A stretch of DNA of 64,000 nt from Streptomyces kronopolitis (GTDB taxonomy: Bacteria > Actinomycetota > Actinomycetes > Streptomycetales > Streptomycetaceae): positions 1 through 64,000 of the forward strand of contig NZ_BMND01000005.1 in the NCBI RefSeq assembly GCF_014646275.1, in the 5' to 3' direction. A program made the translations under genes and the position numbers. Below are positions 9,013-18,726 of this stretch, piece after piece (positions within the stretch are counted from its first letter, which is position 1; each line of letters begins with the position of its first letter). The notes below the pieces were generated by a model. It ran no database searches and had not been told where the DNA came from. It saw only the letters and a program-made list of their open reading frames with translations.

Positions 9013-9047
9013 CGCGCCCGGTGGACGGATTCCGTCCACCGGGCGCG
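9013..9047. terminator. Bidirectional terminator between convergent genes
   Basis: CGCGCCCGGTGGACGG (from 9013) pairs perfectly with CCGTCCACCGGGCGCG (to 9047), giving a 16-bp stem with a 3-base loop. It lies 26 bases past the amidase stop and 32 bases from the stop of the convergent gene, so it can serve both. Confidence 0.85.
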
Positions 9048-9078
9048 ATCATGTCCGCTCCGGTACTGCGCCGGGAGG

Positions 9079-9579
9079 TCAGCCCTGCTGGAAGAGCTCC
9101 GCCGGCAGCGGCTTGAGCAGGGCGTAGAGGTCGTCGGTGATCGGCCGGTCCCAGCTGGCGATGGTGACCAGCACGCCGTCGCTGCGGTCGAACTGGGCGC
9201 AGGAGATCCGGCTCTCGGAGCACTTGATGCGCTTGACGATCAGCAGGTTGTCCTCGTGCATCACGGGGGTGTCCTCGCTCTCGACGACCGTCACCGGCTC
9301 GTCGTTGCCGAGCGCCGCGAGCAGCTGGGCCACCTCGAAGGGCACCTGGTCGTCCGCCAGCTCGCGGGCCGGGGAGCCCTCCGGCAGATTGCCGATGATC
9401 ATCGCGGGGCCGCGGCCGCCGAACAGGTCGTAGCGGAGGAAGACCCCCTGGCAGGTGCCGTCCGGGGCGGGCAGCAGGCCGGCCCCGAGATTGCCCGGCC
9501 AGTCCCCGGGGTCCATGGCGAGGACGTCGAAGTCAGGCCCGGCGGGCGTGGCTGCGCTGCGGCGGCGGAGGAAGGACAT
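9079..9579 (-). CDS. Conserved hypothetical protein, 166 residues
   Basis: A small soluble protein, no signal peptide or membrane segment. It begins MSFLRRR and contains DFDVLAMDPGDWPGNLGAGLLPAPDG and, near the end, SRISCAQFDRSDGVLVTIASWDRPI. The sequence is conserved across streptomycetes as far as I recall, but no function is known to me and no catalytic motif is clear. It is the downstream member of a two-gene minus-strand run with the ACT-domain gene, 98 bases away. Its ribosome binding site is weak. Confidence 0.7.
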   Translation of the reverse strand: MSFLRRRSAATPAGPDFDVLAMDPGDWPGNLGAGLLPAPDGTCQGVFLRYDLFGGRGPAMIIGNLPEGSPARELADDQVPFEVAQLLAALGNDEPVTVVESEDTPVMHEDNLLIVKRIKCSESRISCAQFDRSDGVLVTIASWDRPITDDLYALLKPLPAELFQQG

Positions 9580-9677
9580 GCCGCCATCGTACGTGGCCCC
9601 GGCGGGCGCGCCGCGCCGACGTCGGGGGCGGGCGACGGCCGGTGCCCGGCGCCCACCGTCCGCCGCACCGCCGCTGG

Positions 9678-10073
9678 TCAGGCCCGGTCGGCCAGCGCGC
9701 GGAGCCGGCGCAGCGCCTCGTCGGCCGCGGCATACGGCACGAAGAGGTGATCGTGGTGGAAGCCGGCGACGACATTGCAGCTGAGACCGGCCTGGGCGAG
9801 CGCGGTGGCGACGGCGGCGGTGAGTCCGACGGCGTCCAGCGCGGAGTGCACCCGCAGGGTGATCCAGGCGGCGACATAGTCGTATGCCAGGCCCGCGCGG
9901 TCGGCCTCTTCCTGGTGGACGACGAGGGTGCGGCCCTCGGGCTCGGTGACCGTGACCACCGGCGTCAGCCCCTCGGGGAGGGCGCCGGGCACGGTCGTGA
10001 ACACGAAGCGGCCCGGGTTGATCTCCGGACGCATTCCGCTCAGCAGGGCCCTCAGCTCGCGTTCGCCACTCAT
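9678..10073 (-). CDS. ACT-domain protein
   Basis: A 131-residue soluble protein of the ACT_7 type. Residues 1-60 form one beta-rich module (GRFVFTTVPGALPEG, PVVTVTEPEGRTLVV); residues 70-131 form an ACT-like ligand-binding fold (ALDAVGLTAAVATALAQAGLSCNVV, HHDHLFVPY). ACT domains sense small molecules, often amino acids; the ligand is not deducible. The Met at 10073 is the natural start, since upstream codons are non-coding in character. It is divergent from the monooxygenase gene. Confidence 0.7.
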   Translation of the reverse strand: MSGERELRALLSGMRPEINPGRFVFTTVPGALPEGLTPVVTVTEPEGRTLVVHQEEADRAGLAYDYVAAWITLRVHSALDAVGLTAAVATALAQAGLSCNVVAGFHHDHLFVPYAAADEALRRLRALADRA

Positions 10074-10372
10074 GGTGCCCACCCTACGGGCGTCTCGACG
10101 CGGGTCGGGCAAGTGCGGTCCCGCCCCTTCGGCCTCCTGCGCCACGGCATCCTCACGGCCCTTCCTCCCCCTGGTGCGCTGACCGCGCCTCCTGTCGGCC
10201 GGCTGTCGGCGGCGGTCGGCGCTCTGTCGGCCATCCGTCGGCGGCCGCCGGGACAGTGGAGCCGGTCGGGAACGGCCCGGCCACCACCACCTCGCCCCGA
10301 CTCCTGGAACGGCGCTCCCGGCCTCACCTGCCGGGAGTCCGTCCAGCGGTCCGCATCAGGAAGGAAGCCCTG

Positions 10373-11509
10373 ATGAACACTGATGTCACGATCATCGGCG
10401 CCGGGCTCGGCGGCCTCACGCTCGCCCGCGTCCTGCACGTCCACGGAATACCGGCCACGGTCTACGAGGCGGAGCCCTCCCCGACCGCGCGGGCACAGGG
10501 CGGGATGCTCGACATCCACGCCTACAACGGGCAACTGGCGCTCGAAGCCGCCGACTTGACGGAGGAGTTCCGGGGCATCGTCCTGGCCGGCCGCCAGGCA
10601 CTGCGGCTCCTCGACCCGGACGGGACCCTCCTGTACGACAAGGCCGACGACGGCACGGGCGGACGCCCCGAGGTGCAGCGCGGCGAACTGCGGCAGATCC
10701 TGCTCGACGCGCTCCCGGCCGGCACCGTCCGGTGGGGGCACAAGGCCAGCGGCGTCCGCGCCCTCGGCGGGGGCCGGCACGAGGTGGCGTTCGCCGGCGG
10801 CGGCACCGTCGCCACCGGCCTGCTGATCGGCGCGGACGGCGCGTGGTCACGGGTGCGGCCGCTGCTCTCCGCCGCCACGCCCGCGTACATCGGCAAGTCG
10901 GTCGTCGAGACCTACCTTTTCGACGCCGACGCCCGGCACCCGGCCGCGGCGAAGGCGGTCGGCGGCGGGTCGATGATCGTGCCCACGCCGGACCGGGAGA
11001 TCTTCGCCCACCGGGAGAAGGCGGACACCCTGCACGCGTACGTGGGGCTGCACCGGGCGCAGGAGTGGTTCGACGCCATCGACTTCACCGATGCCGCCGT
11101 GGCCACCGCGCGGATCGCACGGGAATTCGACGGCTGGGCACCGGAGTTCACCGCGCTGATCACCGACGCCGACACCGCCCCGGTCCTGCGCCCGCTCCAC
11201 GCGCTGCCGCCGGGGCACCGGTGGGAGCGGGTGCCGGGGGTGACCCTGCTCGGCGACGCCGCCCATCTCTCGGCCCCGAACGGCGAAGGCGCCAACCTGG
11301 CCATGCTCGACGGCGCCGAACTCGGCGAGGCCCTCGCCGCGCACCCGCACGACACCGAGGCCGCGCTGACCGCCTACGAGCAGGCCATGTTCCCCCGCAG
11401 CACCGAGGATCCGCTCCTCGACGGCGCCACGGCCCACGGGGACGCCCCCGAGAGCCACCCGTTCCACGATCTGGTCGTCGCGCGCAGGCGGCACGAGCAG
11501 GGCGAGTAG
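10373..11509 (+). CDS. FAD-dependent monooxygenase, TetX-like
   Basis: A 378-residue group A flavoprotein monooxygenase. The N-terminal Rossmann motif DVTIIGAGLGGLTLARVL binds FAD; LLIGADGAWSRVRP is the DG motif contacting FAD/NADPH; VTLLGDAAHLSAPNGEGANLAMLDG is the GD motif. The closest family known to me is the TetX-type group, which hydroxylates aromatic compounds including tetracyclines; the substrate here is unknown. AGGAAG precedes the start. The gene stands alone. A clear paralogue is at 36408-37553, sharing GADGAWSRVRP and the spacing of all motifs. Confidence 0.85.
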   Translation: MNTDVTIIGAGLGGLTLARVLHVHGIPATVYEAEPSPTARAQGGMLDIHAYNGQLALEAADLTEEFRGIVLAGRQALRLLDPDGTLLYDKADDGTGGRPEVQRGELRQILLDALPAGTVRWGHKASGVRALGGGRHEVAFAGGGTVATGLLIGADGAWSRVRPLLSAATPAYIGKSVVETYLFDADARHPAAAKAVGGGSMIVPTPDREIFAHREKADTLHAYVGLHRAQEWFDAIDFTDAAVATARIAREFDGWAPEFTALITDADTAPVLRPLHALPPGHRWERVPGVTLLGDAAHLSAPNGEGANLAMLDGAELGEALAAHPHDTEAALTAYEQAMFPRSTEDPLLDGATAHGDAPESHPFHDLVVARRRHEQGE

Positions 11510-11549
11510 GGCCTGGGCCACACGGCGTCGCCGTCGGCACCGCGGCGCG

Positions 11550-11789
11550 CTAGGTCAGATCGAATGCTCCTTCGCGGGCGTCGACGACGAAGGCGTGCCA
11601 CTCGGCGGGGGTGAAGATCAGTGCGGGGATCTCCGGACTGCGGCGGTTGCGCATCGCGATGTACCCCTCGACGAAGGCGATCTGTACGTCGCCCACGCCC
11701 TGGGTGCTCGACTGCCATTCGGCCTGCGCCAGGTCGAGGTCGGGCCTGGGCCCGCCCGCGAGCCGCTGCTCGGTGATGCTGTCGGCCAC
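11550..11789 (-). CDS. DUF397 protein without its usual regulator partner
   Basis: A 79-residue protein of the DUF397 family, recognisable by AEWQSSTQGVGDVQIAFVEGYIAMRNRRSP and the C-terminal FTPAEWHAFVVDAREGAFD. Streptomycetes carry dozens of these small proteins, usually beside an XRE-type helix-turn-helix protein; the BldB-related partners act in development and secondary metabolism. No such regulator adjoins it here. The GTG start has GGGAGGAG nine bases upstream. Confidence 0.85.
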   Translation of the reverse strand: MADSITEQRLAGGPRPDLDLAQAEWQSSTQGVGDVQIAFVEGYIAMRNRRSPEIPALIFTPAEWHAFVVDAREGAFDLT

Positions 11790-11927
11790 GATTCCCGCTC
11801 CTCCCGGTTCGTCGTCCGTGATCAGCGTAGCCAGTGCGTCCGGGGACGGACAGAGGACGTGGCGCGTCGGTGGGGGTGGGGGTCCGGGGGCGGGCGCACG
11901 GGGCCGGGCGCCCGCCCCCGGGGGGTG

Positions 11928-13093
<1,166 letters not shown>

Positions 13094-13094
<1 letters not shown>

Positions 13095-14143
13095 CACTCA
13101 CCCTCCAGGACGGCGACCAGATTCTGCTGCAGGCACGGGCCCGAGGTGGCGTGCGCGAGGGCGCGGTCGGAGTCGCCGCGGTGGATGCGGGCGGCGGCCT
13201 CGCCGAGCCGGATCAGCCCGGCGGCCATGACGGGGTTGGCGGCCAGCGCGCCGCCGGAGGGGTTGATCCGGACCGCGCCGTCCGCCGCGTCGAGGCCCAG
13301 GGCGCGACGCAGCACGACTTCCTGGGAGGTGAAGGGGGCGTGCAACTCGGCAGTGTCCACGGGGCGTTCGAAGGCGCCGGCGCGCTCGGCGGCGAGCCGG
13401 GTGGACGGGGAGTCGGTGAGGTCGCGCACGCCCAGGCTGTGGGCCTCGATGCGGTGGTCGAGGCCGCGGATCCAGGCGGGGCGGGCGGTCAGCCGGCGGG
13501 CGGTGTCGCCGGCGGCGAGGACGACGGCGGCGGCGCCGTCGCCGATGGGCGGGCAGTCGCCGGTGCGCAGCGGGGCGACGAGGGGCACGCCGGCGGGCAG
13601 CGCGCCGCGCAGCTGGGCGTGCGGGTTGGACTGCGCGTCCCGGCGGCTGCGGGCCGCGATCCCGGCCAGCTCCCGCTCGTCGGTCAGCTTCGCGTCGATC
13701 AGTGCCCGGGCCTGGAGGGCGGCCAGCGCGACGGAGTCGGGCCACAGCGGGGCGACGTAGTACGGGTCGAGCTGGCGGGTGAGGACTTCGCGCAGGTCGC
13801 CGGGCGAGGACTTGCCGTACGCGTAGACCAGCGCGGTGTCCGCCTCGCCGGTGAGGAGCTTCACCCAGGCCTCGTAGAGCGCCCAGGCGCCGTCCATCTC
13901 GACATGGGATTCGGAGATCGGCGGCCAGGCGCCGACGCCGTCCAGGGCCATGGTGAAGGAGAAGGCCCGGCCGGCGAGGTAGTCGCAGGAGCCGGAGCAG
14001 GTGAAGCCGATGTCCCGGGCCGCCAGGCCGGTCCGGTCCAGGACGTCGTGGAGCACCGGCATCAGCATCTCGACCTCGGAGGTCTCCGCGCTGTCGCGGA
14101 CGTGCGCGCTCTGCCCGAAGGCGACGATGGCGACCTCGCGCAT
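13094..14143 (-). CDS. Ltp4-like thiolase-fold enzyme
   Basis: A 349-residue thiolase-superfamily protein with the length and features of Ltp4 (Rv3522 type). The N terminus MREVAIVAFGQSAHV and the C-terminal RINPSGGALAANPVMAAGLIRLGEAA match the family. The usual nucleophilic Cys is absent at the expected place (SHVEMDGAWAL), as in aldolase-type members. It probably forms a complex with the Ltp3-like and DUF35 proteins and splits a CoA-linked side-chain intermediate. Start and stop codons overlap the neighbours on both sides (TGATG), which argues for a fixed stoichiometry. Confidence 0.83.
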
Positions 14144-15099
14144 CACACCAGCTCCTTGTAGCTGTCGTAGTCGGCATCGGGTTCGCCGGTGGGGCGGTAG
14201 TGGTCGGGGAAGCGGCCGTCCCCGCTCCACACGGGTTCCACCCGCAGGCCCATGCGGACCCGGTCGTACGGGATGCCGCCGATGCGGGCGTGCAGGGCCA
14301 GGTCGGCGCCGTCCAGGGCGATATGGGCGTAGACGTAGGGGACCTCGATATCGAGGTTGCGCGCCTTGATGTTGACGATGCAGAAGGTGGTGACGGTGCC
14401 GCGGGGGCCGACCTCGACCTGGGTGTCGGTGGCGACGCCGCAGGTGGGGCAGGCACCGCGGGGCGGGACGTAGACCTTGCGGCAGGAGGGGCAGCGCTCG
14501 CCCACGATCCGGTGCGCCGAGAGCTCCTGGAGGTAGCGGGACTGGGCGCGGCCCGGCGCGTAGGTGTAGTCGAGGCGGGCGGGGGCGGTGAGCAGGGTGA
14601 CGGGGTCGGTGAACTCCCCGCCGTGCGCGGCGGGCAGGTCCTCGCCGGCGGGGCCGTCGTCGGGTACGAAGCAGGCGATGTCGGTGATGGCGCCGGTGCG
14701 TGCGGCGGCCCAGCGGACGCGGACCCGCATCCCGGTGCGGACGGCGTCGGGGCCGGTGGCGTCCAGGGCGTGCAGCAGTGCGGTGTCGGCGCCGTCGAGC
14801 CGGACCAGGACCCAGGCGAAGGGGGTGGTGAGCGGCTGGCCGCGGCGCGGCGCGGGGTTCCAGGCCCAGGTGGTGACGGTGCCGCCGCTGCCGACCTCGA
14901 CCAGCTCGCGGAGTTCCTCGGCGGTCACCGGGTCGTACTCGGTGGGCGGGACGACCACCCGCCCGTCGCCCGTCCGCACGCCGAGGACGGTGCGCTCGCG
15001 CAGTCCGGTGAGGAAGGCGCTCCGGACGGGGCCGAGCGAGCGGGTGAAGGGGAATTCCACGACGAGGGGCGCCGTGAGGACCTCTGGCACGTCTGGCAT
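14143..15099 (-). CDS. Double OB-fold DUF35 protein with one zinc ribbon (Rv3521-like)
   Basis: A 318-residue protein with two tandem DUF35 OB-fold modules (about 10-150 and 170-318). Only the second keeps the zinc ribbon, CPSCRKVYVPPRGACPTC near residue 200. DUF35 proteins bind acyl-CoA and activate partner thiolase-like aldolases, as shown for the Ltp2/ChsH2 pair. Size and position next to Ltp4 and Ltp3 homologues match mycobacterial Rv3521. The stop overlaps the Ltp4-like start. The ATG at 15099 lies 15 bases past the hydratase stop, with AGGAGAT before it. Confidence 0.85.
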   Translation of the reverse strand: MPDVPEVLTAPLVVEFPFTRSLGPVRSAFLTGLRERTVLGVRTGDGRVVVPPTEYDPVTAEELRELVEVGSGGTVTTWAWNPAPRRGQPLTTPFAWVLVRLDGADTALLHALDATGPDAVRTGMRVRVRWAAARTGAITDIACFVPDDGPAGEDLPAAHGGEFTDPVTLLTAPARLDYTYAPGRAQSRYLQELSAHRIVGERCPSCRKVYVPPRGACPTCGVATDTQVEVGPRGTVTTFCIVNIKARNLDIEVPYVYAHIALDGADLALHARIGGIPYDRVRMGLRVEPVWSGDGRFPDHYRPTGEPDADYDSYKELV

Positions 15100-15114
15100 A
15101 CGGATCTCCTTGGG

Positions 15115-15915
15115 TCAGGCGCGCCGGAAGACGGGGGGACGCTTCTCCGCGAAGGCCCGTGCGCCCTCCTTGGCGTCGGCGGTGGCGAAGAGCGGCCAGC
15201 CGCGGGCGAGTTCGTCCTTGAGCCCGTCGGCCTCGGTCATCCCGGCGGTCGCGTAGACGGAGGCCTTCACGGCTTCGACGGCCAAGGGGCCGCAGCCGTT
15301 GATGAGTTCGGCGATCTCCAAGGCCTTGTCGAGGGCGCTGCCGTCGGGCACCACCTGGCCGATCAGGCCGATGCGGGCCGCCTCCTCGGCGGTATAGGGC
15401 CGGCCGGTGAGCAGCATCTCCAGGGCGTGGGTGTGCGGGATCTGGCGGGCGAGGCGGACGGTGGAGCCGCCGAGGGGGAACAGTCCGCGCCGGACCTCGA
15501 AGAGCCCGAAGGTGGCGCCCTCGCCGGCGACGCGGATGTCGGTGCCCTGGAGGATCTCCGTGCCGCCCGCGACGCAGTGGCCCTCGACGGCGGCGATCAC
15601 GGGTTTGCGGGGGCGGTGGTGGCGCAGCATCGCCTTCCAGTGCAGCTCGGGGTCGGCGCGCAGCCGGTCGCGGTACTGCTCGCCGGCCATCCCGTCGCCC
15701 GCCAGGGCCTTGAGGTCCATGCCGGCGCAGAAGGTGCCACCGGCGCCGGTGAGGACGATGGAGCGGATCCCGTCGTCCTCGTCGGCGGCGACCCACCCGT
15801 CGTACAGCCCCACCAGCATCGCCGACGAGAGCGCGTTCTTCGCCTCCGGCCGGTTGAGGGTGAGTACCAGGGTCGCGCCGGTGCGCGCCACGGTCAGATG
15901 TTCCGTCCCGCCCAT
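15115..15915 (-). CDS. Enoyl-CoA hydratase, EchA19-like
   Basis: A 266-residue crotonase that adds water to 2-enoyl-CoA thioesters. The oxyanion-hole segments GAGGTFCAGMDLKAL and EGHCVAGGTEILQGTDIRVAGEG are present, with FEVRRGLFPLGGS after them. These and the C-terminal DAKEGARAFAEKR closely match EchA19, the sterol side-chain hydratase of mycobacteria. It is the first gene of the operon; the ATG at 15915 has GGGAGGA six bases upstream, so I reject the 19-codon-longer version. It is divergent from the FadD19-like gene with an inverted-repeat operator between them, the same arrangement as fadD19/echA19 in mycobacteria. Confidence 0.87.
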   Translation of the reverse strand: MGGTEHLTVARTGATLVLTLNRPEAKNALSSAMLVGLYDGWVAADEDDGIRSIVLTGAGGTFCAGMDLKALAGDGMAGEQYRDRLRADPELHWKAMLRHHRPRKPVIAAVEGHCVAGGTEILQGTDIRVAGEGATFGLFEVRRGLFPLGGSTVRLARQIPHTHALEMLLTGRPYTAEEAARIGLIGQVVPDGSALDKALEIAELINGCGPLAVEAVKASVYATAGMTEADGLKDELARGWPLFATADAKEGARAFAEKRPPVFRRA

Positions 15916-15975
15916 TGTGTCCTCCCGTCTCACGACGCAGAACAGGTTGCAGGAGCCGCACGGCGACTTCAAGGC

Positions 15976-15998
15976 TTTTCTGACAGACAGTCAGATTT
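15976..15998. promoter_or_regulatory. TetR-type operator TTTTCTGA-N7-TCAGATTT
   Basis: TCTGA (15979-15983) and TCAGA (15991-15995) form an inverted repeat with a 7-base centre inside an AT-rich patch, between the divergent EchA19-like and FadD19-like genes. The same half-sites with the same spacing, including the leading TTTTCTGA, recur at 27296-27318. The layout suits a TetR-family repressor of lipid catabolism. It does not match the KstR consensus. Confidence 0.65.
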
Positions 15999-16078
15999 CT
16001 TGACCGGGGCCCTTCCCAGCTCCTCCGGGCGGCGCTCTAATGACCGCCAAGCCGACGTCCGCCCGGTCTGGAGGAGAC

Positions 16079-17707
16079 GTGGAGTTCAACCTTGCCGACC
16101 TCTTCGAGTCGATCGTCGACACGGTCCCCGACCGCGAGGCGCTGGTGTACGTCGAGCACCCGGGCTCCGGCGCCGAGGCGCGGCTGACCTACGCCGAGCT
16201 GGACCGCGCCGCCAACCGCCTCGCCCACCACCTCGCCGAGCACGGCATCGGACCGGGTCAGCACGTCGGACTGCACCTCTACAACGGCGTCGGCTACCTC
16301 CAGGCCCTCTACGCCTGCCTGAAGATCCGGGCCGTCCCGGTCAACGTCAACTACCGCTACGTGGAAGAGGAGTTGGCCTACCTCTACCGGGACGCCGATC
16401 TGACGGCGCTGGTCTACGACGCGGAGTTCACCGCGCGGGTGGCCGGCGCCCTGCCGCGGGCGCCCCGGCTGCGGCACCTGGTCCGGGTCGGCACCCCGCC
16501 CGAGGGCGCGCCCCGGCCGTCGGTCGCCCCCGTCGCGCTGGCCGACGCCGAGGCCGGCGCGTCGGCCGCGCGCGGCTTCGGGCCGCGCTCCGCCGACGAC
16601 CGGATGATCATCTACACCGGCGGCACCACCGGCATGCCCAAGGGCGTGATGTGGCGCCACGAGGACCTGTTCTTCTCCGGGATGGGCGGCGGCGCCCCGA
16701 CCGGCGAGCCGGTCCGGCGGCCCCAGGAGCTGGCCGAACGGGTCGCGGCCGGCGACGACGGCCTGGTGTTCTTCCCCACTCCCCCGCTGATGCACGGCAC
16801 CTCCACCCTCACCGCGTTCATCGCCTTCCACTTCGGCCAGAAGGTCGTGCTGCACCGCAAGTACGTGCCCGAGGAGGTGCTGCGGACCGTCGAGCGGGAG
16901 CGGGTCACCTGCGTGTCGCTGGTCGGTGACGCCATGCTGCGCCCGCTGGTCGACGCGCTGGCCGGGCCGCTCAAGGACACCGACTGCTCCTCGCTGTTCA
17001 GCGTCAGCAGCTCCGGCGCGATCCTGTCGGAGACCGTCCGCGACCGGTTCTGCGCGCTGGTCCCCGGCGCCCTGCTGCTCAACAACTTCGGCTCCTCCGA
17101 GTCCGGCTTCAACGGCACCGCCACCGACGACGCGGGCGCCGACCGGGGCTTCCGGCTCCAGGTCAACTCCCGTACGGCGGTGGTGGACCCGGCGACCAAC
17201 GAGCCGGTGCCGGCCGGCGAGGTGGGCCGCCTCGCCCAGCACGGGCACGTCCCGCTGGGCTACTACAACGACGCGAAGAAGACCGCCGAGACGTTCTTCG
17301 AGGCGCGCGGTGAGCGCTGGGTGCTGCTCGGCGACATGGCCACCGTCGACGAGGCGGGCATCGTCACCGTCCTCGGCCGGGGCTCGCAGTGCATCAACTC
17401 CGGCGGGGAGAAGATCTATCCGGAGGAGGTCGAGCAGGCGCTCAAGGCGCATCCGGACGTCTACGACGTGCTGGTGGCGGGCGTGCCGGACGAGCGGTGG
17501 GGCAACCGGGTCGCGGCGGTGATCCAACTGCGCCCGGGCGCGGGCCCGTTGGACCTCGCGGGGATACAGCAGCACTGCCGGGCCCGGCTGGCGGGCTACA
17601 AGGTTCCGCGTGCCGTCGTCTTCACCGACCGCATACGGCGCTCGCCCAGCGGCAAGGCGGACTACCGCTGGGCGAAGGCGGTGGCGGCGGGCGGACGGAC
17701 CGCCTGA
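16079..17707 (+). CDS. Acyl-CoA synthetase, FadD19-like (steroid-CoA ligase family)
   Basis: A 542-residue adenylate-forming enzyme that activates a carboxylic acid to its CoA thioester. The AMP-binding motif IIYTGGTTGMPKGVMWRHED, the FGSSESGFNG motif, LGRGSQCINSGGEKIYPEEVEQAL and the terminal catalytic lysine in SPSGKADYRWAK are all present. The sequence, including PVNVNYRYVEEELAYL, is close to FadD19, a ligase for C-24-branched sterol side chains in rhodococci and mycobacteria. I chose the GTG at 16079 because GGAGGA lies just upstream and the family starts MEFNLADLFE; an ATG 13 codons earlier has no good binding site. Divergent from the EchA19-like operon and sharing its operator. Confidence 0.85.
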   Translation: MEFNLADLFESIVDTVPDREALVYVEHPGSGAEARLTYAELDRAANRLAHHLAEHGIGPGQHVGLHLYNGVGYLQALYACLKIRAVPVNVNYRYVEEELAYLYRDADLTALVYDAEFTARVAGALPRAPRLRHLVRVGTPPEGAPRPSVAPVALADAEAGASAARGFGPRSADDRMIIYTGGTTGMPKGVMWRHEDLFFSGMGGGAPTGEPVRRPQELAERVAAGDDGLVFFPTPPLMHGTSTLTAFIAFHFGQKVVLHRKYVPEEVLRTVERERVTCVSLVGDAMLRPLVDALAGPLKDTDCSSLFSVSSSGAILSETVRDRFCALVPGALLLNNFGSSESGFNGTATDDAGADRGFRLQVNSRTAVVDPATNEPVPAGEVGRLAQHGHVPLGYYNDAKKTAETFFEARGERWVLLGDMATVDEAGIVTVLGRGSQCINSGGEKIYPEEVEQALKAHPDVYDVLVAGVPDERWGNRVAAVIQLRPGAGPLDLAGIQQHCRARLAGYKVPRAVVFTDRIRRSPSGKADYRWAKAVAAGGRTA

Positions 17708-17765
17708 GCCGAGCGGCCGGCCCGTCCGCCGCGCGGCACCGGGCCGGCGCGCGGGCACCGGGCCG

Positions 17766-17879
17766 GCGCTCGGGTCAGACCCCGGCGCTCGGGTCAGACC
17801 CCGGCGCTCGGGTCAGACCCCGGCGCTCGGGTCAGACCCCGGCGCTCGGGTCAGACCCCGGCGCTCGGGTCAGGCCCCG
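17766..17879. repeat. Six tandem copies of a 19-bp unit spanning the chorismate mutase stop codon
   Basis: The unit GCGCTCGGGTCAGACCCCG starts at 17766, 17785, 17804, 17823, 17842 and 17861; five copies are identical and the sixth differs slightly. Each holds the near-palindrome GGGTC-A-GACCC. The last copy contains the stop codon (17870-17872) of the minus-strand chorismate mutase gene, so the other five lie in its 3' untranslated region and in that of the convergent FadD19-like gene. Copy number is likely to vary between strains. Confidence 0.95.
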
Positions 17880-18505
17880 GCGCAGACCGACCGCAGCGAG
17901 CGGGCCAGCGCCGCCGTGTGCAGCCCGTCCAGCCTCCGCTCCGCGCGGACCTTCAGGGCGGCGCCGGCCAGCACCGGGGTGCAGGACGGCGCCGAGCGGG
18001 CCTGCGGGGAGGCGGCGACGGCGCGCACCAGCTCGCCGTTGATGCGGTTGATCTCCTTGCGGACCTCCTGGAGGTCGGGCCGCTCGGTGGGCGCCTGCGC
18101 CGGGTTCGCGTCCCACTGGCGGTACAGCCCGCGCTGCACGACCTTGTTGGCCTCGATCTGGTCCCGGAAGATCCGCGTCGTCGCCGCGGGGTCGGCGCCC
18201 AGCTGCCGGGCCTGTTCCGCCACGGAGTTCAGGACCTCCTGCTCACGGGCCGGGTCGTCGATCGGGCTGCCGGTGCCGTACTTCGCGGCGGCCACCACAT
18301 CGGCGGTGGCCAGCCGCTCGGCCGACAGTGCGGCGAGCGGCCGGAGCTGGCCGTACGGGGAGTGTGCCGGGGCGGCAGACGGGGCCGGGGCGGCGGCCGG
18401 GGCGGTGGCGACCGGGGCCGCGGCGGCCGCCCCGGCTCCGGCGAACAGGACGGTGGCGGCGGCGCCGGCTGCCAGGGCGCTCCGTATCGAAAGGGTCAGC
18501 TGCAC
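17870..18505 (-). CDS. Secreted chorismate mutase (AroQ gamma class)
   Basis: A 211-residue exported enzyme converting chorismate to prephenate. The signal peptide is residues 1-30 with an Ala-rich core, followed by a Pro/Ala linker. The all-helical domain from about residue 52 matches secreted Mycobacterium tuberculosis *MtCM: LSAERLATADVVAAAKYGTG with the catalytic Lys, PIDDPAREQEV, FRDQIEANKVVQRGLY, and two cysteines (SAPSC and SVC) that form a disulfide in that protein. What chorismate it would meet outside the cell is unclear. The GTG start has AAAGG upstream. Its stop codon lies in the last unit of the 19-bp tandem repeat. Confidence 0.85.
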   Translation of the reverse strand: MQLTLSIRSALAAGAAATVLFAGAGAAAAAPVATAPAAAPAPSAAPAHSPYGQLRPLAALSAERLATADVVAAAKYGTGSPIDDPAREQEVLNSVAEQARQLGADPAATTRIFRDQIEANKVVQRGLYRQWDANPAQAPTERPDLQEVRKEINRINGELVRAVAASPQARSAPSCTPVLAGAALKVRAERRLDGLHTAALARSLRSVCAGA

Positions 18506-18621
18506 GATCGGCCTTTCTCGCGTTCCCCGGGGCTCCGGGGGAAGTCCTGGTCAACATAAGGCCGCGAACCTGACAAGAACGGGCAATCGCCGCGACGGGG
18601 TGCATTTCCGTGCGACGCGAC

Positions 18622-18709
18622 CGGTGCGGTGGACGGGAGCCGGGAGCGCGGCGCGGCCGGTTCGATAGACGGGACCCGGTTGCGGCGCGGCCTGTCCGGT
18701 GGATGCGCC
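18622..18709. repeat. Degenerate direct repeats of about 35 bp
   Basis: Between the chorismate mutase start and the hydrolase stop, a unit of the form CGGTNCGRTRGACGGGA followed by a CCGG..GCGGCGCGGC tail occurs at 18622 and 18658, with a partial third copy near 18693. No gene is visible in this 220-base spacer. Confidence 0.45.
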
Positions 18710-18726
18710 GAGGCCTGCCGTCCGGG

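Noticed and set aside
10185..10252. Cluster of GTCGGC words upstream of the TetX-like gene
   Set aside because: Five copies occur, but spacing is irregular and the word is common in this base composition.
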